Positions 56,372-64,000 of a stretch of DNA of 64,000 bases are shown piece by piece. How positions within the stretch are numbered: position 1 is the first letter of the stretch; the number at the start of each line of letters is the position of its first letter. The notes below the pieces were generated by a model. The model was not told the DNA's origin and did no database searches. It saw nothing but the letters and a program-made list of their open reading frames with translations. Source of the DNA: Hysterangium stoloniferum (taxonomy: Eukaryota > Basidiomycota > Agaricomycetes > Hysterangiales > Hysterangiaceae); NCBI GenBank assembly GCA_015178975.1, contig WHVD01000117.1, forward strand, positions 208,654 through 272,653, in the 5' to 3' direction. The translations under genes and the position numbers were made by a program.

Positions 56372-56661
56372 GGTTTTATGACACTGATCAAATGATCACA
56401 CCCGTGTATGATAGGATTTTCACATGGTGCTTATCAAGTGCGTTTTTTGGCTGGAATGATTGACAAATAAGGCATTATGTCGTATTAGCTATCTGAAGAT
56501 TCTATGAGCTCTTGATATGATTAGGTTGGTCTCATACATATACAAAGGGAATGAAGAACAGATTCCATTGTGAGATGGGTTTCCGCATATCAATCCCCAG
56601 AGGCTACTGATGTCATATTAGTGCATACGGATTATATGCAGATCCAAGGAGCAATGGAACC

Positions 56662-56910
56662 ATGCCACCTAGCCATCACTTTTCAAGACCATGGAAAAGG
56701 AGGTCATCTCTCTTAAAGAAATCTATTGAAGAGGCACATCAATTGGAAGACCCATCTCCAGAATTGAATGGTTCTAAGGGAACACCTGTTCCCACTCATA
56801 AGTGGGAAGCCAAGTATGATTTCCATGGCAAATTGAGGTTGATGAGAAAGATCTATTTGAACTTGATATATTTGATGCCCTGCCCTGCCAATCTTGGTTC
56901 TAACCAATAG
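56662..56910 (+). CDS. Hypothetical short ORF
   Basis: 82 codons from ATG 56662, basic and proline-containing (SHHFSRPWKRRSSLLKKS) with a hydrophobic tail (YLNLIYLMPCPANLG). The codon flow looks protein-like, but there is no recognised domain, and it lies among relics. It could be a last exon of the disrupted neighbourhood. Confidence 0.25.
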   Translation: MPPSHHFSRPWKRRSSLLKKSIEEAHQLEDPSPELNGSKGTPVPTHKWEAKYDFHGKLRLMRKIYLNLIYLMPCPANLGSNQ

Positions 56911-57025
56911 CTGTTTTAATTTTTTTATTACTGTAATTATTTTAGTTCTTTTTAATATTTAGTTAATTATTCAAATTTCCTTAAATGGACAGGACGACTT
57001 GACTCTTACAGATTATGCATAGCTG

Positions 57026-58568
57026 TTACAACCAGAAAACCTGCTGGACTCTGGGCACTAACTTATATGCACCTGCACCCTACATGCACCAATTATCAGT
57101 TTACCGGAATACCCACTAGACTCCGGACATCAGACCTGTCCATGCTTGACCTTCATCACTTCATGTATCAGTCACCAGAATACCTGCCAGAACCTGCTCC
57201 TGTCTATCTCCGACCCTGTCCCACACACCAGTCACCAGACCCCACTCAGAAAACCCAACAGCTCTCTAACTGAGCCCCGTTCCCATTATGGTCAAATGAC
57301 TGTCACACTTTGGACTCCACTCCTGCCCCATTCACGTTATGGTTTAACGACCTGTCACAATTCAGACTCCACTCCACTCCATTCCATTCCTAACACCAAG
57401 TTTGGTGTTTACTTATCTCGTTTCATGTTTGCTAGTTTAGTTTTCATTATTACTGGATTTGGTATGTTATACATTCCACAGTCTATATAGTCTGGCAGAT
57501 GTTGTACATACAATCCAGTCAGAAAATCAGCTTAGGTTCTCCCCAGTAATCTCAGTACATTTTTCGCTCTAATCTCCTCTTTGAAACACACCACTCTTTA
57601 CCTTGTCGGAGCCCACAGACTCCGACCAATCTATCACTTAACCTCCACCCTATCTATCTATCTCGACTCCCGACTCATCTCCACCCAACCCCTCAACTTC
57701 CACAGAATTCCCGCAGTCAACCCTCCAACCTTACAACCCACCAACTACTCCCAGACTCCCTGGGATTCCCATCCACCTGTCTGAAATTGGACAACATGAT
57801 CTCACGAGGGTGCAGCCTATAAACTGAAGTGTTACAACCAGAATTCCCGCTGGACTCCAGGCACTCACTTATATGCACCCGCACCCTACATGCACCAATT
57901 ATCAGTTTACTGGAAAACCTGCCAGACTCTGTATGTCAGACCTGTCCACACTCGACCTTCATTACTTCATGTATCAGTCACCAAAATACCCACCAGACTC
58001 CACTCCTGTCTATCTCCAACTCTGTCCCATGCACCAGTCACTGGACCCCACTTAGAAAACCCGACAGCTCTCTAACTGAGCCCCATTCCCGTTATAGTCA
58101 AATGACCTGTCACGCTTTGGACTCCACTCCTGCCCCGCTCCCATTATGGTTTAATGACCTGTCACGATTCAGACTCCACTCTGCTCCATTCCGTTCCTAA
58201 CACCAAGTTTGGTGTTTCCTTATCTCGTTTCATGTTTGCTAGTTTAGTTTTCATTATTACTGGATTTGGTATGTTATTCATTCCACAGTCTATATAGTCT
58301 GGCAGATGTTGTACATACAATCCAGTCAGAAAATTAGCTTAGATTCTCCCCAGTAATCTCAAGTACATTTTCCACTCTAATCTCCTCTTTGAAACACACT
58401 GCTCTTACTCGTCGGAGCCCATGGGCTCCGACCCATCTATCACTTGACCTCCGACTTATTCATCTCGACTCCCCAACCTCTCAACCCATGAACACCATCC
58501 AGACTCCCCAGGATTCCCATCTGCGACTTTGAAATTGGACAAGATGATCTTGTGAGGGCGGAGCCTAT
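57026..58568. repeat. Two tandem ~735-805-bp LTR-like repeats
   Basis: Unit 1 (57026-57832) and unit 2 (57833-58568) begin TGTTACAACCAGAA and end GGGTGCAGCCTAT or GGGCGGAGCCTAT. They are closely similar throughout (ATGCACCAATTATCAGTTTA, CACCAAGTTTGGTGTTT, GGATTTGGTATGTTA, GTCTATATAGTCTGGCAGAT). Unit 2 is shorter by small deletions. Directly after unit 2 a third, related start TGTTATGACCGG opens the gypsy LTR at 58569. No internal coding sequence lies between them. The short frames in them are unsupported. Confidence 0.85.
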
Positions 58569-59459
58569 TGTTATGACCGGACAATCTGTTAAGAACTGGA
58601 AACTGACTAATGTCGGTGGCCGACAGGGACCGATCGGAAGGACTTGGCTTCAGCTTATGGGCTGCGCCCTCGCAAATATCCGCAGGATGTCCTTAAATTT
58701 CGGGCGGGCGAAGACTAGTCCTAGTGAGTACCTTTCGGCGTGATACCGATCGGAATCGAAGGACAAGTCGAGCGTCGGGCCAAGGGGTCGGGGCCGGGAG
58801 TGGGCAAGCGCACGCGAAGGCGGATGGGGGAAGTCTTAGTATGAGACTGATACAGGTGTATGAGGGTATTCTGAGTCGATATTCTGATTGTCTAGTAACT
58901 ACAATTACAGCGGGTTCATATACAAGTAACAGGCGTCTGGAAAATACTAATGGGGAGAAGGGCGGAACACGGTATTAACAATAAGCTTGACTAGGAACGG
59001 GAAGTTTATGATTAGTTCGGAGGCCGATGATAACCGAGAGCGGAATTACGATAAAAGGAAATGGTTCGAGGACTACAAATATAGATAGACATATGCGAAA
59101 CATAAGATTGAACGGATCAACATAATAAAGGGGACGTATCAAAGTTTGACCAGACAATACGAGTTATTTGACGTGGGCGTAAATGGAGTTTGATCTTCGC
59201 GAAACATTCGTCAGCTTCGGGGCCGATGGTTTCCGAGGGGACGACTTGAAACGTTGACAAGTGGCGATAACCTCGGGGCCGATAGGGTTGCGACACGGTC
59301 GTAACAGTATCTCCCCTTTTGGCCGAAATCCCAAGGAGGCCGAAAATCTAGATCCCGTACGTAAAAACTTGTCGGGTACGGCTGGGTGTGTCAAACATCA
59401 TGTGACTCGTCAAAAGTTTGCATATAAAAGTTTGAGAGTTCCTGGCGCTTGAAATTCCA
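58569..59459 (-). repeat. Probable 3' LTR of the gypsy element (891 bp)
   Basis: On the plus strand it runs from TGTTATGACCGG to TTGAAATTCCA, so in element orientation it starts TGGAATTTCAAG and ends CCGGTCATAACA (TG...CA). Its low-coordinate part matches 55690-55840. The adjoining pyrimidine run (purines in element orientation) supports the right-hand boundary. Only the other LTR, outside the window, could prove the limits. Confidence 0.6.
59421..59430 (+). promoter_or_regulatory. TATA box of the antisense Cys6 gene, inside the LTR
   Basis: CATATAAAAG ends 50 bp before ATG 59480, leaving about 20-30 nt of leader if initiation is at the usual distance. It lies in the outer end of the LTR but faces the plus strand, opposite to pol. 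Confidence 0.5.
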
Positions 59460-59472
59460 CTTCCCTTCCTCT
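59460..59472 (-). other. Polypurine tract next to the 3' LTR
   Basis: CTTCCCTTCCTCT on the plus strand, i.e. AGAGGAAGGGAAG in element orientation, directly abutting the LTR terminus. This is the place and composition of a plus-strand primer for reverse transcription. Confidence 0.6.
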
Positions 59473-59479
59473 AACCACC

Positions 59480-60466
59480 ATGACCATAGGCTCGGGGGCA
59501 AAGCCCTTCCCGGTTAGGTTAACAGTTGCGCCCATGTCGGTGCCGAGTGGTACGGCGAACGCAAAAGAGCGTCGGCGTATACTCGAGCAGAAGAAAAAGG
59601 CGCGTGAAGAGGAGGAGCAGAAAGAGAAGGAGGAGTTGGCGGCCATCGAGGCCGAGGAAAAGAAACAGGCGGCAGAAGAGGCCGCGCGCAAGCACTGGGA
59701 AGCAGTGCTTGCAAAGAACAAGCAGCAGGAGGCCGATCGGGCACGGGAGGAGGCGGCGAAAAAGAAGCGGGAGGGAAAAGTGAGTCGGCTCTGGTGTCTT
59801 TTGCGAACCTTACTGACAATATCTGTTAGCGCAAGGCTGCAACGCCTTCGGAGTCCGATGACGAAGAGGGAGAGGAGGACGAGGAGGATGCACCGGGGCC
59901 GTCGAGCCCCAAGGTGGGTTCGGTTTCCTAAAATAAAAACTTCCTAAATAATTTTTTTTTTTTTTATATAGAAACAAAAGCAGGCCCCCAAGGCGGGGCC
60001 CGAAAATGACCCCAAGTGCAATCGGTGCACGAAACGGGGTCGAACCTGTCATGCCCGGACCAATGGTCGGGGCCGCACTTGTCAAGAGTGCGCTGATCAG
60101 AAGCTCGGGTGTGTTTTTCCGGGGGCCGATGGCTCATTCCAGGAGCGACAGGCCGATGCTCTAGAAGAGCAAAACCGCCTCATGCGGACCTACTTCTCGG
60201 AGACGAGCCGGTACCGATATGAGATGTTGCGACAACAAGGGCTTGTAACTGAGCAATTGCGACTCTTGGGCGTCGGGCTGGAGAAACAGACCAGTGTTAT
60301 CGAGTCTCTCGGTGGTCAACTTGAGCAGTATTTGGAAGTCTCGAGTTGCGGTGGGCATGAAATTGGGGTTTCGGAGAAGGTCGGTGATGTGGTATCGGTG
60401 GCTGTCGGTGCGGAGGTGGGTTCGGAGGTCGGAGAGGAGGGAGAAGTTGTAGAGGGAGAAAATTAG
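59480..60466 (+). CDS. Coiled-coil protein with Zn2Cys6-type cluster, on the strand opposite to gypsy pol (three exons)
   Basis: Exons 59480-59779, 59830-59913 and 59972-60466 (introns 50 and 58 nt, both phase 0) give 292 aa. After a short start (MTIGSGAKPFPVRLT) residues 30-100 are an almost uninterrupted Lys/Glu/Ala/Arg helix (KKKAREEEEQKEKEE), a coiled coil. Exon 2 is acidic (SDDEEGEEDEEDAPG). Exon 3 carries cysteines 144, 147, 154, 165, 168 and 175, spacing C-x2-C-x6-C-x10-C-x2-C-x6-C, the spacing of the fungal binuclear zinc cluster of DNA-binding regulators. A second helical region follows (SRYRYEMLRQQG) and an acidic Gly/Val tail. The ATG is 20 nt after the LTR end, and the stop is 97 bp from the convergent pol stop. 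Proteins of this appearance are common in basidiomycete genomes; that it belongs to the element is my inference from position. Role unknown. Confidence 0.8.
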
Positions 60467-60562
60467 ATAGTGAAATATATCGGTTTTTCTTTTTAAACAA
60501 ACAAATCATAGCGTGAAAACATAAGGCATAGTCGGAAAAAGGTCGGGTACCGCGTGATAGTC

Positions 60563-63500
60563 TTATAAGGAATTGAGAGGACCGGGTTTGTTCGGATAAG
60601 CTTGGTGAAACCCTAAAACGATTTCCGAGGCATTACCGAGCTCTGTAGCTAGGATCCATGAAGTTTCTTCATCTGTACCTTCATAGCCAGCCCATTTGAC
60701 CAAATAAAGTAATTTGCATGAGCGTCGGCGATTGTCGATTTTTGAGTCTAGGATTTCTGATATCTCGAATTCGGGTTCCCCATCAATAATCACGGGTGGA
60801 GGTGGTGGCTGTATGCGATCCGGTATATTGTTAGGAACACAAGGTTCTAACATAGATACATGAAATACCGGGTGCACTGCACGCATGTTGTCGGGGAGCC
60901 GAAGCGTCCATGAAAGTGTGCCGGCTTGTGCTATAACTTCGAAAGGACCTAAATATTTTTCAGAGAGCTTCTTAGAAGGTCTAGTAGTTCGGAAAAACTC
61001 GGCTTTAACGAATACTCGGTCTCCGATCTTGAAATCAGGAGGTGGAAGTCGGTTTTTATCCGCAGACCGTTGGTATCGTTCTTGAGCCATTGCGATAGTT
61101 TTACGAAGTTCTTGATGTAGCTCGTCGAGGTTTGTAACAAAGTCTTGAGCACGGGCGGATGCGAGATCGCGTTCCGGGTGGATTGCGATGTTGGGGTTGT
61201 AGCCTTTATTTGCGAAGAAAGGCGAAATGCCAGTAGTGGCATTCGGTGCGTTGTTGTATGCGAATTCGGCCAGCGGTAGTAGTGATTTCCAATTGTCTTG
61301 TTGATAGTTGCAATAGACACGGATGTATTGCTCCAGGGTTTGATTCATGCGTTCGGTTTGTCCATCGCCTTCCGGGTGATAGCCCGAAGTGAAGTGTAAC
61401 TTCATGTCTAGTGCTTTTCCGAGTGACCTAAAGAAGTGAGAGACAAACTCGGAGCCGCGATCGGATGTGACATGCGACGGAACGCCATGCTTGGAAAATA
61501 CGTGGGTAACGAATAATTCAGCTAACTGTACAGATGTTATCGTGTCATATGTTGGAATGAAAATACTTTGCTTTGAGAGCCGATCCACAACAACTAGGAT
61601 TGCTGTGTGACCTTCGGATGCCGGCAGGTGCTCGATAAAATCCATAGAAATCGAGTTCCAGGGTTTTTCCGGTATCGGTAATTGTTTGAGTAGGCCATAT
61701 GGTTTGTGTCGCTGTGATTTAGAGCGTAAACACGTAGTACAGGATTTACAATAGTGCTTAACAAAATCTCGGATGCCGGGCCATGTATATTCTCTTCTAA
61801 TGAGTGAGAGGGTCTTATTGAGGCCGAAATGTCCTGAGATTGGGTGGTCGTGCTTATGTTGTAGGATTCGCAGCCGAAGGGTGTCGGAATCCGGTACATA
61901 AATGCGATTGTCAAGTCGAATGAAACCTTGTGAGTCTAATGACCATCGGGGTTGATCGGGGTCGGACGGGTTATCGAGGTGTGCTTTGGTGACTGGGTCT
62001 AATGGAATTGCCGATAGCATGTCTTGATGTAACTTTTCGGTATCCATAAGGATAACACTTCGCAAGACTGGATGAATGAGGTAAGTGGCTCGGATAGATG
62101 CGGACAGTTGTTCCGATGAAAACATAGGTTTGAAATTATGCGGATTAACTGTGGCGTAGTCGCTACTCCCCTCTTTAGGATAGACGTCCCATCGTCTAGT
62201 CATAGCGTCGGGTTTTCCACCAAGGCGGCCGGGACGGAAGTGGATTACCATGTTGAAAGCGGAGAGGTATTCGGACCATCGAGCTTGTCGACGGGTGAGA
62301 AGTTTTGTGGTTGAAAAGTAAACTAAATTTTTGTGGTCTGTAATAACATCTACCGGGTGGGCCGAGCCCTCCAAATAATGTCGCCATGTCTTGAAAGCTT
62401 CAAATATTGCGAGTAATTCCTTATCGTGAACGTCGTAGTTGAGTTCGGGCGCCGAAAATGTGCGAGACAGAAAAGCTACTGGGTGTACTTCACCATCGGT
62501 GTCCAGAATGGACAATATCGCGGCAAGCGCATAGTCCGAAGCATCAGTTTCCACGATGAGTTGAACGTCGGGTTTCCAGTGCGACAAGATAGGGGCGGAT
62601 GTAAACGCACTTTTCAATTCCTGGAATGCCGATCGGCATTCTTCGGAGAAATTCCACGGGGTGTCTTTGCGAGTAAGACGAGTGAGCGGAACGGTAATTT
62701 TTGAGTAATTGTGAATGAAACGGCGATAAAAATTGGCGAAGCCTAAAAAGGATTGAATATCTTTAACCTTTCGGGGTTCCGGCCAATCTTGAATGACTTG
62801 AATTTTAGCGTCGTCCATGCGGAGACCATCAGGTCCCATCATGAAGCCTAAGTATTCAACCGTGTCGACATCAAAAGAACATTTTTTACCATTTGCAAAA
62901 AGACCATGTTTTCGGAGTCTTCGGAGGACTTCACGGATGTGTTCATCATGAAGTGTAGGGTCTTCGGAGAAGATGAGGATGTCGTCTAGGTACACAATGA
63001 CAAAGACGTCAAGGAGGTCGGAAAAGACATCGTTGATAAAACGTTGAAAGACCGACGGAGCGTTGGTGAGGCCGAAAGGCATTACTAACCATTCAAAGGA
63101 GCCATAGCGAGTGCGAAAAGCCGTTTTCCATTCGTCGCCTTCGGCGATCCGAACCAAATGATAGGCGTGTTTGAGATCTATCTTTGTATAAATTCGGGCC
63201 TTCCGAGGGGCGTCGAGTAAATCGGAGATTAATGGTAATGGGTACTTGTCTTTTCGAGTAATCGCGTTTAGTCCTCGAATGTCAACGCAAAGTCGAAGGG
63301 AACCGTCTTTTTTCCGAATGAATAGGACAGGGGCTCCATAGGGAGACTTTGAGGGTCGGATAAAACCTATAGCCAAATGTTCATCCAAGAAATCTCGGAT
63401 AGCCGATAATTCGGACTGCGAGAGAGGATAAACTGGGCCTAGGGGCGGATGTGAACCATCTTCAATATCAATTTTCAAATCGTAAGGCCTGTGAGGGGCG

Positions 63501-64000
63501 AGTCGATCGGCTTTTTGTTTACTGAAGACATCTGCAAATTCATGGTATTTTTTAGGAACACCTTCTAAATCTGCGATCGGTTCGGTCACCGGGGATGCAA
63601 AGCGACCGGTGACTTCGTCAACTTTAAGATTGACTGTAAATGCTCGGGAGCCGTCCAAATTGATGGCTCTCATAAAAGCTGCGGCGTTTATTAGAGAGAC
63701 AGGCGGCGGAGAGCTCGGATTTGCCACGGGGGCCGGAGGTGCTGTAGAGGCCATATTTGCCGAAACAGGCGGAAACGGACCAGTCGTATCGGGTGCCGAC
63801 GGGGTTCGGAAATGGATACTGCTCAATACCCAATCAATCAACGGATTATAGCGGGTGAGCCAGTTATGTCCTAGAACCACGGAGCAGCTCGAGTCCAACT
63901 GTGTTACAAAAAACGTAACTGTCTGAAAGGTTCCACACGGGAACCGAAGTCGGAGTTCGCAGGCTTGCGAGATTACGGAGTTTGAGGTACCATCAAAAAG
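60563..64000 (-). CDS. Ty3/gypsy Pol polyprotein, 5' part beyond the window
   Basis: The minus-strand frame is open from the window edge (64000) to the stop at 60563, 1,145 codons plus stop. The codon at 63898 is TTG and is not a start; upstream codons read LFDGTSNSVISQACEL. Order: C-terminal part of the aspartic protease (CSVVLGHNWLTRYNPLIDW; its catalytic DSG lies outside); reverse transcriptase with RLCVDIRGLNAIT, FGLTNAPSVFQRFIND and the YLDD box (62981-62992); RNase H (IVETDASDYALAAIL); integrase zinc finger H-H-C-C (HPISGHFG to CKSCTTC); integrase core with MDFIEHLP, VTSDRGSEF and EGDGQTERMNQTLEQY; and a chromodomain (FEISEILDSK, LYLVKWAGYEGTDEETSW), which in such elements guides integration to chromatin. 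No frameshift or stop is visible. It contrasts with the copia element, which lacks its 5' part. Confidence 0.95.
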   Translation of the reverse strand, partial: LFDGTSNSVISQACELRLRFPCGTFQTVTFFVTQLDSSCSVVLGHNWLTRYNPLIDWVLSSIHFRTPSAPDTTGPFPPVSANMASTAPPAPVANPSSPPPVSLINAAAFMRAINLDGSRAFTVNLKVDEVTGRFASPVTEPIADLEGVPKKYHEFADVFSKQKADRLAPHRPYDLKIDIEDGSHPPLGPVYPLSQSELSAIRDFLDEHLAIGFIRPSKSPYGAPVLFIRKKDGSLRLCVDIRGLNAITRKDKYPLPLISDLLDAPRKARIYTKIDLKHAYHLVRIAEGDEWKTAFRTRYGSFEWLVMPFGLTNAPSVFQRFINDVFSDLLDVFVIVYLDDILIFSEDPTLHDEHIREVLRRLRKHGLFANGKKCSFDVDTVEYLGFMMGPDGLRMDDAKIQVIQDWPEPRKVKDIQSFLGFANFYRRFIHNYSKITVPLTRLTRKDTPWNFSEECRSAFQELKSAFTSAPILSHWKPDVQLIVETDASDYALAAILSILDTDGEVHPVAFLSRTFSAPELNYDVHDKELLAIFEAFKTWRHYLEGSAHPVDVITDHKNLVYFSTTKLLTRRQARWSEYLSAFNMVIHFRPGRLGGKPDAMTRRWDVYPKEGSSDYATVNPHNFKPMFSSEQLSASIRATYLIHPVLRSVILMDTEKLHQDMLSAIPLDPVTKAHLDNPSDPDQPRWSLDSQGFIRLDNRIYVPDSDTLRLRILQHKHDHPISGHFGLNKTLSLIRREYTWPGIRDFVKHYCKSCTTCLRSKSQRHKPYGLLKQLPIPEKPWNSISMDFIEHLPASEGHTAILVVVDRLSKQSIFIPTYDTITSVQLAELFVTHVFSKHGVPSHVTSDRGSEFVSHFFRSLGKALDMKLHFTSGYHPEGDGQTERMNQTLEQYIRVYCNYQQDNWKSLLPLAEFAYNNAPNATTGISPFFANKGYNPNIAIHPERDLASARAQDFVTNLDELHQELRKTIAMAQERYQRSADKNRLPPPDFKIGDRVFVKAEFFRTTRPSKKLSEKYLGPFEVIAQAGTLSWTLRLPDNMRAVHPVFHVSMLEPCVPNNIPDRIQPPPPPVIIDGEPEFEISEILDSKIDNRRRSCKLLYLVKWAGYEGTDEETSWILATELGNASEIVLGFHQAYPNKPGPLNSL

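Larger units (their letters stand above)
58569..64000 (-). mobile_element. Ty3/gypsy LTR retrotransposon (chromovirus type), 3' half; runs off the window
   Basis: The minus-strand pol with C-terminal chromodomain (60563 to beyond 64000), the probable 3' LTR (58569-59459) and a polypurine tract next to it define the 3' end. Between the tract and pol lies a three-exon gene on the opposite strand. The 5' LTR and gag lie outside the window. The pol frame has no lesion, so the copy may be young. Confidence 0.85.

Noticed and set aside
63609..63851. Plus-strand ORF within the gypsy pol
   Set aside because: Shadow of pol; pol motifs lie on the minus strand.

Overview
The window reads as repeat-rich accessory DNA of a filamentous fungus, most likely a basidiomycete (Agaricomycotina). 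Reasons: genes are cut by many very short introns (about 47-60 nt, GTRNGT...YAG, with CTRAY-like branch points); there is a chromodomain Ty3/gypsy element with an accompanying coiled-coil/Cys6 gene, a Ty1/copia element, a GRDP-like (DUF1399-type) protein and a DUF2235-type hydrolase relic; and several expanded families of unknown membrane proteins are present. There is no sign of bacterial operons. Gene density is low and many copies are broken.

Layout. 1-3650: two arrays of a 20-bp satellite in opposite orientation flank a GC-rich, low-complexity block. 4098-7120: a 5'-truncated copia element with an intact 898-codon pol reading frame and a 3' LTR; a solo LTR of the same family with a perfect 5-bp target duplication lies at 20135-20376. 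8219-22520: five copies (two apparently intact, two broken, one N-terminal relic) of a multi-exon single-pass membrane protein family whose exon phases I could align across copies. A 303-bp MITE lies among them. 24906-27740: remains of a helical-bundle plus kinase-like gene. 30500-39000: copies and relics of a second small membrane-protein family beginning MDP..SIKP, arranged as large inverted repeats, with a separate 233-bp foldback hairpin. A dead FAD monooxygenase lies at 35025-36310 and a small relic of the same gene at 28742.

40205-42925: a proline-rich ORF made by a 21-bp minisatellite converges on the best conserved cellular gene of the window, a seven-exon GRDP-like gene (634 aa). 44093-54300: a third family of unknown membrane proteins, with one intact three-exon copy (612 aa, 46516-48457), a diverged partner on the other strand, and a possible third fragment. 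55430-64000: a DUF2235 relic split by LTR-like sequence, two tandem ~770-bp repeats, and the 3' half of a Ty3/gypsy element on the minus strand. Between the gypsy pol and its probable LTR lies a three-exon gene on the opposite strand with a perfect Zn2Cys6 spacing.

The genes do not form one pathway. The theme is local duplication, inversion and decay of lineage-specific membrane-protein families among retroelements. Gene models with introns are my own hand splicing, checked by reading-frame continuity and, where stated, by comparing paralogues.
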